A stretch of DNA of 64,000 nucleotides from Aquila chrysaetos chrysaetos (taxonomy: Eukaryota; Chordata; Aves; Accipitriformes; Accipitridae): the NCBI RefSeq assembly GCF_900496995.4, contig NC_044009.1, positions 35,611,505 to 35,675,504 of the forward strand, written 5' to 3'. The notes beneath the pieces were generated by a model. The model was not told the DNA's origin. It saw nothing but the letters and a program-made list of their open reading frames with translations, and ran no database searches. Shown here one piece after another: positions 37,045 through 48,851 of this stretch. Both the position numbers and the translations under genes were made by a program. Position 1 is the stretch's first letter. Every line of letters begins with the position of its first letter.

Positions 37045-37185
37045 GCAAAATCTTTTATGAGCCAGCGTTATAGCTGAGGAAAACAGTTGCTTGTGAGTAC
37101 TGAGAACCTGTGTACCCAAAAGCTTATCCCCTTTTCTGAACCATCTCAGTTGGTCTAGTAAAAGGTATTGCCTTTCCCTACCAGC
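37045..37185 (+). mobile_element. Remnant resembling the 3' tail of an old amniote retroposon
   Basis: The sequence around AAAAGCTTATCCCC (near 37118) followed about 35 bases later by TTGGTCTAGTAAAAGGT matches, in order and spacing, the AAAGCTTATG...TTAGTCT...AAGGTG tail motif I associate with old interspersed repeats in amniotes. It is heavily mutated and the 5' part is not recognisable. I cannot name the family without a repeat library search. Confidence 0.4.
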
Positions 37186-37624
37186 CTTGCCACGCATGCA
37201 CCTACCCGGGCAGATCCCGCAGCGTTGTTTCGCTGGCAGTGGGAGCAGAATGGAGATATAGAGCAGAGCCGCATCCATGGGGCTGGGGAGGACAGGTCAG
37301 GGTGGGGGAGGATGCCCAAGCTGGGAGGGGGCCTGCGTTCCCCCACTCTGCTCCCCACATTGGGCACAGGAGCCTCCCGGGAGGGAGGATGGGGAAATCA
37401 GAGGCGAGGATGCCCGGGCACAAGAAGGAGGTGGTGCCCAGGCCCAGTGGGGCTGGAGGGGGCGTGGGAGAGCTGGGCTCTCTCCTGAGGATGCTCGGAT
37501 CTGGCCGGGCACCCCGTGGGGCCCGGAGTGGAGCAAAAGGCGCTGCAAGGCCCCGTGGTGTCTGCAGCCACAGGCCGGCAACGCTGGCCCTGCCCAGCTG
37601 CGCTCCCCTGGCCTGTGCTCCCCA

Positions 37625-37705
37625 GCACAGCTCTAAATCCATTAGCTTTGCATAATTAGATTTTTCTCAATTACCAGATTATGATAATTAACAGCTCATT
37701 TGTAG
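37625..37705. promoter_or_regulatory. POU/homeodomain-rich islet upstream of the ASIC exon
   Basis: TTTGCATAATTAG (37647-37659) joins an octamer-like TTTGCAT to a TAATTA homeodomain core. It is followed by CTCAATTACCAG and TTATGATAATTAACAGC. It lies about 1.5 kb upstream of the ASIC start on the transcription side, in GC-rich DNA. A neural enhancer would fit a neuronal channel gene; that link is inference. Confidence 0.4.
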
Positions 37706-38239
37706 GAGGCAGTGCCTAATCCCGGCATCGCGCTTGGCTCGGCGCCAGCCTGGCTCACAAGGCTGCCGGCACCGGGATGGCAGGCAGCAGAGCAAACACC
37801 GGCACGGGGGAGCCCTGCCAGGGGGGGAGGTGGCCTCAGGGATGCTCCCAGGATCCCCCAAAAGCTCTCCACCACTGGTGACCCAGACCTCCCCTGCACC
37901 GCCTGGCCAACACAGCCTGCCCGGAGGGGTCGTTCCCCCAAAACAGGGGGGATGAGAGCCCATGCAGGGGCAGCATCTGCTAGCGAGGGGAGTCAGCAGG
38001 GTTTTAGAAGTGGCTTGGGCACCCATGCGGCTCTGGAGATGCAGAAAACACCCTGCGATGTCTCCTCTTGCAAGCAGCCACCAAGGGAAACCACGGGAGA
38101 GGTTAGCGTTGTGGGCTGGGCTGGCGTGGCTGAAGTCATTAAGGGGCTTGTTAATGAAGTTTCCTTGTCAATAATGTTGCTGAGGAAGGACAGGAGAGCA
38201 GGGTAGCAGGAGGCAGCCACCGGTAAGGTACCAATCTCC

Positions 38240-38530
38240 ATCATGGGAAGGCAGGGCAGTTCAGGCAATTACTGCCCATCAACAGAGCTTCATCCCTAGT
38301 AAAATAATAGAACAAATATTAAGAGAAAAATGTTTCTGAGGACCTCGAGGGCAGGGGAATGGGGAGCAATAAATATGTGCTCGGAGCTCACACAGAATAA
38401 ATCTGCCCAGTCCGACTTGATTGCCTTTTTTGGGTAAAATTGCTAAATGAATTGATGGAGAGGAGACAAGAGGTGTGATGTATCAGGCTTTTATTAAAGC
38501 ATTTGATATAGCATCTCAGGGAATTAATTC
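38240..38530 (+). mobile_element. Decayed LINE (CR1/L2-like) reverse-transcriptase fragment
   Basis: On the plus strand the nucleotide sequence follows the reverse-transcriptase core of CR1/L2/L3-type LINEs. Near 38258-38320 it matches the stretch encoding the N-Y-x-P-I-S...K-I-L-E motif (seen as CAATTACTGCCCATCAACAG and AAAATAATAGAACAAAT). Near 38494-38515 AAAGCATTTGATATAGC corresponds to the K-A-F-D motif. Frames are broken by several stops and indels, so it is a dead fossil. It is the only LINE fragment I can recognise in the window. Similarity was judged by eye. Confidence 0.65.
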
Positions 38531-41500
38531 CAGTTGGCAGGGACAGCTGTCCCCCGCCCACACTGGGTGCAGCCAAGGAGGCAAGCGTGATGGGGCAGGC
38601 TGGGGACACAAGGGGAGCATGGTGGCACCGTGTGACACTGGTGTACGCAGCGCTGGTGGTGGCAGCCCCTCTTCTCCCATCCCAGGTGAACAGGCCGCAG
38701 CTCCAGTCCCCATGGGGCAGCGCCCGTAGCCAGCCTGGTGCCCCACTGCACCCATTTGGGGCCACCACCTCCATGTGCCCAGGGCCATCCTGCAGCTTCT
38801 GGGCTCTTCTGCTCCTGCCATGGGCTCTACCTGCAGAGCTCTGGCTGGGAAGTGGCATCGAGCGTGGGCAGCGGTCATGCCCAGCCAGGCACGACTGGCT
38901 GGCACGTCTCAAGCCATTCCTGTACGTCTCCTTTGCACGGCATTTCTGATCTTCTGCCATGAGCGTCTCCAGGCAGGGGATCTGGTCCTGCCTCTCTGCC
39001 CAGCATGGGCGGCAATTTCGGCTCATACAGGCAATAAATCAGCCTGCTTGCCTGGAGGTGGCTGTGCGGCCCCTGCAGCTTCAGCTCGAATTTCCCAGTC
39101 TCAAATTACCCCGGGGTTGCCTGAGAGCTGGCTAGTTTTGTGCCGCTCATCCGAACTCCCCCAGCTCCGTTTCTGTCACCAGATTTTGACAAAGGCTCTC
39201 GAATGTCCCCGTGCCCAAGAGCAGCATCTCCCAGCACCCAGTCCCCGTGGGCAGCCCTGCTGGGGAGCAGAGCTGCACCAGCCCTGGCTGCTCGACACCG
39301 CGGGGAGCCGGACGAGCCTCGGCAAGGCAACTTCGCTCAACCGCAACGGCATTTGCTCCTTGGCCAGATCAGCACAGGGTCAGAGGTCCCAGGCCAAATA
39401 CCGACATGTTTTGCTTAGCGGGGGAGCAGCCCAGAGTGTGGTTTTTGCTGGAAACCACCTGGAGAGTTTCTCCTTGAAAACAGTTTCTCCCGATGGGGTT
39501 CCTTTGATGCTCATGCTGGGAGCACCGCACGCAGCAGTTACACTCCCAGCTGGAGCCTCCTTTCCCCTCACCCAGGAGTCCTTCTTGCCGTCCCCTTCGG
39601 CCTCGACAGCCCCTTCCCCGTCCCCGGTGTGCCAAGGAGCCGGGGGCTGGAGGTGCTGGAGGTGATGGCAGGCTCTCTCATGGAAACAGCCCTGCCATGG
39701 GGCAGCAAGTGAGGGAGTCCTGCCGCTGCCAACACCCACAAAGTGATGGGGTCCCCGGGAGCTGCGAGATACCAGGAGAAGCCAGTGGGGAAGGGGCTTG
39801 TGAAGGCACAGCTCACCCCAGCGCCTGCCCAGCTAAGCTGCTCCATAAGAAAGGCACTAACGATCCGTGAGAGCATTCAGACATCCCAGGTGGGTGTGAT
39901 CAGCAGAGCACCAGTGGTTCAGGGGCCGAGCAGAGAGAAAAGCTCTGTTTTTGTGGCATCAGCAGATCCCTCCCACGCCCCCCACTTTTGGGGTGACAGA
40001 AGAAGCTATCAAATGAGGCACATCTGCAGTGGTCCCAGCAGCAGCCTCTTCCCTTTCTGCTATCTCCTCTCTCCCCGCAGCCTGCTCCTTCCCACACCAG
40101 CCTCCTTCCAGCTCCTCGTGCTGGTGCTAATCCCTAATCTGTGCAAAGCAACAATTTTCTGCATGGCACAGCAGCTGGTTTGAGATCTGCATCCCTCCTC
40201 CCCCAAAAGCCAGCTCCCTTATCAGCAGCAGGTATCAGGTGAGCCATGCACCATCTACCTCTGATAAACCTATGTTTTATTTTGCCCTACTTCCATTTAT
40301 CTCTGAGCCTGTAATTATCCCTCTTCTCACAACATGTTGTGCTGCCTTGCGCTCTGAGGAGCAGAGGGGATGTGTGCTTTGCTGGGCAGCCCTGGACCAC
40401 AGGCTCCTGCTGGCAGGGTTCAAGGAGCCGGTGGGGCGATGCTCGGGGATGAATCCTGCCTGCCACGCTGGCTGCCGAGCCATCCCTCCTCTCTCCGCAC
40501 CCGGGCCGCATTCCCTTTAATCTCACACAGCAGCAGAGATGGATTTTCTCCCTGTGAGCCAGATGTGTTGCACGGAGCATAAACACCCGCGACAGTTGTT
40601 GTGCTCCTCGGTGCGAAGGCATCAGATGTCTGCATTAAAACAAAGCTCTCCACTTAATTACTCAGGCTGATAATTCAGTGCGTGGAGGCGGCTCTGGCTG
40701 AGAGCAGAGGGCTGGATCACAGCTGGGACTGGAGAGCCTTGGAGTGCGCATTAATCCCGGCTCTCGCAACCTTGATTAACGGCGCTGGAAACCTGCCCGC
40801 CCTGCTCATTCCCAGGGGAAGGGTCTGTCCTGGCACCCACTCGCTGCCCCGCTGGAGGGGGTCCGGGCTGGTGCCCGAGGTGCTCTGCTGACCCCTCGAC
40901 GGGCCAAGGCATCCCCTGCCCAGCATCTTCAGGGTGGGGTGGTCCAGGACATGGGGACCATCACTTGGAGGGTGCTGTGCTGCCCTGAGAACACCAACAC
41001 CCATCCACTGCATCTGGAGCCCAAGGGAGCTGCACGCAGGACAGGGAGGGCAGGGCCCCAGGGTCACCCGTGCAGGGACCCACTGCAAGAGCACAGCTGG
41101 CGGGAGCTGGAGTCAGCCCTGTGGACAGACTCAGGGCAGGAGCAGGCAGACCACCAAAGGCTTTCTTCTTGGGGCTCAAGCTGCCTGCTACTGTTGACCT
41201 GCATTTCTCCTCCCATGGACCAGCAAACACCTCCTGCAAATTCACCTCGCTGCCCTCTGTCACCACCGGGGCCCAGTGCCTTCCTGGGGGAGCCCCTCAC
41301 TCAGCCGTCGGGGCAGGCGTGTGCCTTCAGCCCATGGGTGCCCAACCCCGCTCTGCCAGTCTCTCTGGGATGGGATGCTCATGCATTGGGCTGCTCTCTT
41401 GAACCCATCTCCCCTGCCGTCTCCCTCCAGCCTGGTCCCCCAGCCCAGCCCCTACCCCCTTCCCTCTCCCCATCCCTCCCTGATCCCTGTGCCTGGGCAT

Positions 41501-43159
41501 CCCTGGATCTGGGGCATGCCTCTCCCAGCAGAGTGCCCATCCCCGGGCACCCTGTGGGCTGGTGCTGCCGCAGATCCGCCTGTGGGGTCCTGTCTGTCCA
41601 GGGAGACTGATTTCCTCCAGCTCTGCTCCTGCCCTCTTATCTCTCCTCCCCGGGCTGCACGCCTCGCTCCACAGCCCTGGCGAGCGGGAGCGATAGACCC
41701 CATCCTGCCCGGGCTGAGCACCAAGTCTGGTGCTGGGCATACAGGGCAGCTGGGCCCGATGCAGGCAGGCAGGCAGCTGCGGACAGCACCACCCCAGCGG
41801 GGCCCCAAGGGTTAAGTTGTCATGTATTCAGGGCCACGCGCTGGCCAGGAATTACACTTTTATCGGCATGCGGTGCTGCCGCCGCTTGAATTGGGACTGG
41901 GAACTCTATTTCCGAGCTCACCCAAATTATTCTCAAAGAGATAAAGCGCGGTGCAGAGCAGCGCCGGCGCTTCATTAACATTCCCCAGCCCATTCAGCTT
42001 TAAACGAAGATTGCCTGCCTCGGAAAATGATAAAATTGAACATGTGAAGCAGGGCATTATGTTCCATCAGCCGATATTATTTCCCACGCAGGGGCCGAGC
42101 GGAGACACAAACAGCTATTTATGCAGCGCCTGGCCAAGCCAGGGTGGCTTGGGAGGGGGGGAGCAGACGGGGGGGGGGGCACAGGGTGGGGTGGCGAGTG
42201 CCCCCCTCCCATCCCCGGGCATGAGAGGGGCTGCCTGCACGCTGCCATGGCCACTCTGCCCTACTGGGGGCTCCCAGGCTTGTGCCCAGGGTGCATGGCG
42301 GGTCTGGGGACCACAGACCTGCTCCATGCATTGGGTGAGGGAAGGTCCTCAGGGGTGCGTGGGGTCCCCCGGGCAGCACTTCATGCCATGCCCTGCAAGG
42401 CTGGGGCATCTCCGTCTGCTGCCCTGCCCTGCGGGGATGTGTGTCCCTTGCTAGGGCTGAGCAAGTGGGGGACTGGCTCCATGTGCAGAATGGGGTCCCA
42501 CCTCCTGGGGCTGGGTGCTGGGCCGGCAGGTGCTGGGGAGCACCCGCAGCCAGGGAGCGCATGTCTCCCCAGAGACAGGCAGTGGAGGGCTGAGCAGGGA
42601 GGCCCCCAGGGCTGCAATCGGATTTTGCTTGGCCGTGCCGAGCCTATTGATCCAGCAGTAATTAAAGTCGCTCCAAAACCTGACTCATATTCAACCTTGG
42701 GAGGAAGGAGCTTCTCTGAGAAACACCCTCGGCTCCCCGTGTGCTGGCACAGCGTAGAGCTCAGCCTGCCGGGTTGCTGCCAGGCCATCCCAGCTCCCTG
42801 CCAGGCTCTGTCCCCAAGGGGACCCTGCCTTGGGACTGCCTGGTGCCCAGGGCAGCAGCACCCCATCAGCCCTGATGAGGTTCAGCCCTTGGGGTGGGGT
42901 CCGTGCCACCTGGATCCTATAGCCCGGGATGAACGCAGGCTATTTTCTCACCAAGTGCCTCAGACACATCCCTGGGATGTGGGGGTGCTCTCCCGTGCCC
43001 CTTGCTGTCACTTGGCATGGGGAAAGGAGCCTGTTGAATCTGCAGCCACCCCCGAGAGGCATCGGGGTGCTGGGGGGACCTGCTGCTGCATGCCCATGGG
43101 GTACAAAACCACTTCTCGAGGTCAGAGGCAGCCGGGGAGGTGTGAAGGCATGCGAGGGG

Positions 43160-43203
43160 CCTGCGAGCGTGTGTGCGTGTGTGCGTGTGTGTGTGTGTGT
43201 GCA
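43160..43203. repeat. (GT)n microsatellite
   Basis: GTGTGTGCGTGTGTGCGTGT followed by an uninterrupted GT run. Alternating purine-pyrimidine, potential Z-DNA, about 1 kb upstream of the RACGAP1-like start. Confidence 0.85.
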
Positions 43204-43269
43204 CGGGCTTGCACGCCCAGCCCTGCCGCCAGCCCCACTGCTATTCCCGGTATTCGCAGCAGGTCGGGA

Positions 43270-44330
43270 CAGGCACCGAGGAGGGGGAGCTGCCATTCAC
43301 CGGGGCCCCCCGCAACCCCGCCCGGAGCCCCCGCCAGAACGCAGGGCCACCAGGACCTGGCGGCTGCGGCAGGGAGGGGGCCCGGGGCTGGGGGCTGCTC
43401 CGGGGAGCCCCTGGACGCGGGACCCCGGGGGGCACAGCACCCTCGCAGCGCCGGGCAGCGGCTGGGCTTTGAGGCGGGGAGGTGGCTCCATCTGCAGGAC
43501 ACGGCCCCGGCCGGGAGCCCCGGTGCTGGGGGGTCCCCACCGCCCCCGCCCGCCGGTTTGCATGCGGGGCACAGCGGCGGGGGACAGCGGACAAGGACAC
43601 CGGCCCCTCCGGCTCCCACCCGCGCCGCTCCCGGGAAGCGGGACTGGGGGAAGCGGTGCCGGGAGCCAGCCCCCCTCCCGCACCCCACCCTACACCCCCC
43701 CAGCGCACCCCACGCCCGGTGCTCCCGCCCGACGCCCCTGCACCCCCAGAGCGCCCCGCACCCGCTGCGCCTGCACCCCTCAGGTGCTCTCGTCAGGTAC
43801 GCCCGGTGCCCGGGCACCCACCCTCCCTCAAAGGCGACCCCCACCCGGCACCCTCGTCCTGCCCAGGGCTCTCGCCCCGCACCCCGGGCCACCCCACGCC
43901 CAAGGCTCCCGGGAGGGCTCCCCCGAGCCGGCAGCCGTCGGGGCGGCGGGTCGGGGCCCCGGTGGCGGCGGGAGGCGGAGGCGGAGCCGGGACGGGCTCC
44001 ACCCCGGCCCCCGGCCCACATAGGCCGGCCGGGAGGGCCCCTCGCCCCCGGAGCCTGCGCCGTCCCGGGGGCGTACGGCGGATCCCGGCGGCCGGAGGAG
44101 AGCGCGGGGCAGGAGCTCCGGGGGCTGGGGAGCGAATCCCCGGGCGGGCTGGGAAGGGGGGGTCGTGCTGCCTGGCTGCGGGGGGGGGGGGGGTGTCTCA
44201 CCCCGTCCTAGGGCGGCGGGATGCTGCGGCAGCGCTGCGGGCGGCTCCTGGCCCGGCTGGAGCGGGCGCTGCAGCTGCTGGAGCTCGGCGGTAGCGTGGA
44301 GGAAGGTGGGTGCGCGCAGCCCCTCGGCCT
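43270..44330. promoter_or_regulatory. CpG island promoter of the RACGAP1-like gene
   Basis: Dense CpG and GC with few stop codons on any strand, ending over the first coding exon at 44221. A G(14) run lies at about 44179-44192, just upstream of the start codon. No TATA box is seen near the start. This is the usual promoter class for broadly expressed cell-cycle genes. The transcription start is not determinable from sequence. Confidence 0.6.
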
Positions 44331-47300
44331 GGGGCACCCAGGGACCCCCGGCTCTGCGGCCAGCGGGGGCTGGGGACCGGCCCCCATCCCGGCTGGCCAC
44401 CCGCTTGTGTTGCCCCCAGACTACATCCAGATTGCTCAGTGCTTCGAAGCGACGCGCCAGAGATGCTGCCGCCTGGAGCAGGATGGACGGTGGGCCCGCG
44501 AGCAGCTGGCTCGTGTGGAGGCCGAGCGGGCAGCGCTGGAGGTGAAGCTCAAGCACGCCCGCAACCAGGTGGAGGTGGAGATGAAGAAGCGGCACCGGGC
44601 AGAGGCTGAGCTGGAGAAGCAGGTCTGGGAGCTGGCCGTAGGGGTACCCTGCGTGGGGCTGGCTTTGGGGACCTCAGCCAGCTCACTGCCACCTCATTTC
44701 GCTCGCAGGAGCGCAAACTTCAGCTGGTCTTCGAGTCCCTGATGCGGGAGCCATGGGGCAGCGGGGTGCTGAGCCGGGAGCAGTGCTCTGTCCTCAGGGC
44801 CCTGGCTGGCCACCGCCTCGGGACAGCCCTGGCATCGGGCAGGAGGTGAGCAGGGCTGGTGGTCCTCGCCCCAGCCCCTCGGGCAGCCCTGGGCTTGGCT
44901 GTGCCCCTCTCCCCCTCACCTCTGCTGGGCTCGAGGGGCTAGCTGGGCAGGGGGGTGCTTGGGCTCTGCAGAGGCATCACCCATGGGCTCGCAGGAGTAG
45001 CTGTATGAGTAAGTGCTGGCTGGGGGGGGGGGTTGCCCCAGCTGGACTGACACCCAGCTTGCTCCACAGGTCGTCTGCAGTGGACGAGTCATGCCAGTCC
45101 CTCCTGTCCCACTCGGACATCAGCTACGACCGCACCGAGGATGATGTGGTAAGGAGCAACCCGATGCAAGTCCCCAGGTTCAGCTTCTCCCCAGCAGTGA
45201 GGGCGTAGTTTTGTCCCGCTCCTGCAGTGGGGCAGCCCCTTTGCATGGCCATGGTTAGGGGCAGGCTGCCATTGGAGCTGGATCCTGGGGGTGTATCTGG
45301 CCCCGTGCAGCCCTGCCAGCCCTCAGCTTCCCCGCTGCCTTTCAGGATGTTGATATGACCGTGGTGCGGACCCTGAAACGCAAAGCCCAGGAGAGGCAGG
45401 TACGAGGGAAATGCTGGGATGTGGCAGCCCGTGGGGCCTAGTGTGGAGGTGGGGTCTGCGCCTCTGCATGGGTGAGGATCCCCCGGCTCTGCTCTGCACT
45501 TTGCCCCTGGGACCCTCTACCCATACAGGTCAGCGGCCTGGGCTGGGGTGCTGGCCCTGGCCCATGCAGGGTTAGTGCACCCAGATACTTCTCCATCCCA
45601 GCACAGGAGGCTGCAAGGAGCCTGGCAGGGGGTTTAATTTATGGATGCTGGGCTAGGAGTGCTGTCTCTCAGCAAACCTCCTGCGATCAATAGAAACTCC
45701 ATTACCCTCCACTGTGGCCCAGCCGGACTCTTCAATAATTCATCCCCACGTGCGGGCATCCCACACCCCGCTCTGCTCACACCTCTGCATTGCAGGCCTG
45801 GCCTGGCTTCCCCCAGCCCCTGGGCTGGCTCCAACCCAGGTGGGGGGCCTGGGTCCCCGTGATGCCTGGTGTAGGGCAGGCAATGCTGTGGGGCAGGGTG
45901 AGACTGAGACCTTCTGTGGGGCTGAGACCACTTGGCTCGGGTGCTCTGGGGCGGGGAGCAGACTCAGGGAGGGGGTCCCTGCCTACCCTTCACCCCATCT
46001 GCTCTGTCCCCAGCGCGTGTCCCTGGCCCCTCAGATCGGCCCCGTGGTGGTGGCGAAGCGGCACCGTTCTTCTGTGGCACCCCACCACACCGTGAGTAGG
46101 GACCCCAGTGCGCCCTGGGTGGGGATGGGGTGTGTGGGCTGCCCCAGTGCCAGACGGCAATGCCGCAACCTTCAGTCCTGTGGGTGCTGTGGGGTCTGGG
46201 GGTGCTCAGCTGTCCTCTCTGGGTGCCTGTGCCCTGCAACCTGTATCCCCCTGTACCCATGGTGATGGCATCCCTGGCTGTGCAGGACAGCAGGGCCAGA
46301 GAGCAGGCACAGCAGAGCTCATGGGGAGATGCTGGAGCACTGTGCGGCTGCAGCCAGGCATGTTCTCACTGCCCCCCACCTCAGCAGGCGAGTGTCCCCT
46401 CCGTGCCCCCTCCTGCAGAGGTTCCAGGCCCTGCTGGCAGCCTCCTGCCTGCTGTTCTGGTGCCGCGACGCCGCTCTCGCCAGGGTCATCGTGTCTCCAC
46501 GCGTGCAGGTCACGGGAAGGGCTAGGGAGGGGACTCATGGGTGGTGTGGGACCAGCTTCAGGGTGCTTCCATTACAGGGGAGGGAGGGGATCTGCTGGGG
46601 GATGCTTGTCTCTACCATGGGAGTACTGGGGTCCTCGAGACATGCCAGATGCCACTGTCCCAGGGAAGCTGGGGTGCTGCAGGGGCTCCCTGGCAGGTGG
46701 GAAGCCTCCCCACATCCCAGCTGGGAGCTGGGGTGGTTTGTCTTTTGGGGCCCCCTCCACTGCCTCCTCTCTCTGCAGAGCTGACCACAGTGTGGGGCAC
46801 CAGTGAGGATCCAGGCTGCCGTGCTCTGGGGCAGGAGAGCCATACCGAGGGCAGCTCCGTGGGGCAGCCAGCGCCAGATGCCTTCCCCTCGCCTCCACAG
46901 GGCTTCCCACCACTCCAGCACCAGTTCACCTCCAAAACGGTGTGTGTCTCAGCCTCTCTCCCTCCTCTTGGCTGCTATGGAGAAAGGAGCTGGGTAGGGG
47001 GACCAGGTCTGGGGAGGGGGGCAAAGCTCTCCGCCATCCTCCCCACCCCAGCTCTGCACGCACAAGAGATGGATGGAGGTGGTGGGGGCTGGTTTGGGAG
47101 GGATGAAGGAGTGGTACTGGGTATCTGCAAGAAGTGGGGGCCCTGATCCTGCTCCCCTCTCTCCAGGTGATCCGCCCTGAGCCGTGCAGCGTCTGTGGCT
47201 CCCGCATCCGCTTCGGGAAGGCTGCCGTCAAGTGCCGCCAGTGCCAGCTGCTGCTGCACCCCAAGTGCCGGGAGCAGTGCCCCAGCCTCTGCACGCCCCG

Positions 47301-48851
47301 GCCTCACCGCCACGCCTGGCCCCGTGAGGTGAGGGGGGCATGGTAGTGCTCGGGGGCTGCTCTGTGTCCCTGTGGGGCTGCTGGGCTGCTGGCCCTGGGA
47401 CGCTGGGGCTCTGTCTGCCCCGGCCACAGGGCTGGGTGGCAGGTACAGAGCGGGAGTCGGCATTGTCCTCCCCAGGGCGTGCTGGCTGACTTCGCCCCCC
47501 CCACGCCGCCCCTGGTGCCCGCGCTGGTGGTGCAGTGTGTGACCGAGGTGGAGACGCGAGGTTTGACAGAGGTAGGGGCCGGGGCGGTGGAGGCAGTGAT
47601 GCCATGGTCCCCACGGGGCTGAGCCCTTCTCCCTGTGCCCCAGACAGGGCTGTATCGGGTGCCGGGTGCGGAGCAGCTGGTGCGGGAGTGGAAGCGGAGG
47701 CTGCTGCGGGCTGGAGGTGCGCTGCCTGCCCTCAGCAGCGTGGCTGACATCCATGTGGTGTGTGGGGTGCTCAAGGATTTTCTGCGGGGGCTCAAGGAAC
47801 CACTGGTCACCTTCAGCCTCCACCCTGCCTTTCTGCAGGCTGCTGGTGAGTGGGGGGGTCCCAAGCTGGGAAGGGAAGGGGCTGCTTCTCCCCTAACACT
47901 GCTCCACGGTGCCACTACAGACATCCCAGACGATGCCGCCTGCAGCACAGCCCTGTGCCACGTGGTGAGCAAGCTGCCCCCAGCCAACAGGGACACCCTG
48001 GCCTTCCTCATGCTGCATCTGCTCAGGTGAGGGGCTCATCCTGGCAGGGGCTCTCTTGGGCCTGTCCCCATCTCCTGGCTCTCTGCCCCTCATCCAGGCT
48101 CCATGCCCCACAGTGGGGAACCCGGGCTGAGGATGAAAGGCCCCTTGGCCAGGCAGTGTGCTCACACTGTCTGTCCCTCCTCGCAGGGTGTCGCGCAGCC
48201 CCGACTGCAAGATGGACGTGCTCAACCTGTCCCGTGTGTTTGGTCCGACACTGGTGGGACACAGCTCGGCCAACCCCACGCCGCTCGCCATCATGGAGGA
48301 CACACCGCGGCAGTCCAAGGTGAGGGCATCCCTGGGCCGTGGGGTGTACCCTGGGTGCTGCCAGCATCCCCATACTCCATCCCTCCCTGCCCAGGTGGTG
48401 GCTCGGCTCCTCTCGCTGCCACCTGACTTCTGGAGAGGCTTCGTGGGGACAGAGCAGGAGAACCTGGTGCCAACACCAGCCCCAGGAGGTGAACGTGGTG
48501 AGGCATGGGAGCCCTGGCCCCTCCCTGCCCTTGCCCTGTGGCTGCTGAAGGGTGCCTTTGGCTGGGCTGGGGTACAATAGGTGTCCCCCTCTCTGTCCTG
48601 CAGAGCCGTTCTTCCATCCCATCGCCTCCCCGGAGCCCAAGCCGGGCCAGCTGAGCCCAGCTGGCACCTGCTGCCTCCCCAGCACCCTGCGGAGCTGCGT
48701 GGGCACAGCCACCCGGCCCCCGTGAGTGCTGCCGCGGGTGGGTGGGGGGCCCGAGGGAGCTCGCTTTGCACCCCTGACTCATCTCTCCCCACGCAGGCAG
48801 GGGCCGGCCCCGAGGAAGGTGGTGGGCCGGTTCTTCCCTTCTCCCTTGTAG
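44221..48851 (+). CDS. RACGAP1-like Rho GTPase-activating protein, complete, 16 exons
   Basis: Exons 44221-44305, 44420-44622, 44709-44845, 45070-45148, 45346-45399, 46014-46091, 46286-46508, 46779-46939, 47167-47328, 47476-47571, 47644-47845, 47921-48026, 48187-48319, 48395-48488, 48604-48721, 48797-48851; all phases join, about 661 residues (human RACGAP1 is 632). Seen in order: an N-terminal coiled coil with VKLKHARNQVEVEMKKR; the acidic DES...SDISYDRTEDD segment matching the PLK1/ECT2 docking region; an atypical C1 zinc finger (about 334-382, all His/Cys ligands present); a RhoGAP domain (about 396-590) with arginine finger in GLYRVPG and motifs NRDTLAFLM and VFGPTLV; and a C-terminus ending GRFFPSPL, like the RACGAP1 tail. 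RACGAP1 is the CYK-4 subunit of centralspindlin in cytokinesis. Exon 7 is unconserved and its limits are uncertain. Divergence indicates a paralogue and not RACGAP1 itself. Confidence 0.92.

Larger units (their letters stand above)
36155..44220. other. Intergenic space between divergent ASIC exon and RACGAP1-like gene
   Basis: About 8 kb separating two divergently transcribed genes. I see no coding exon. It holds an AT-rich POU/homeodomain islet (37625-37705), two remnants of old retroelements (37045-37185 and 38240-38530), several AT-rich unique islets (about 40240-40340, 40620-40680, 41815-42075, 42610-42720), a GT microsatellite and, at its right end, a CpG island. The 696-codon open frame at 42121-44211 on the plus strand is a GC-composition artefact with no recognisable domain. 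Confidence 0.6.

Noticed and set aside
42121-44211. 696-codon open frame on the plus strand upstream of the RACGAP1-like gene
   Set aside because: Most of it lies in GC-rich sequence and the CpG island, where stop codons are rare. The translation is low-complexity Pro/Arg/Gly/Ala with no domain, and competing long frames occur on the other strand.
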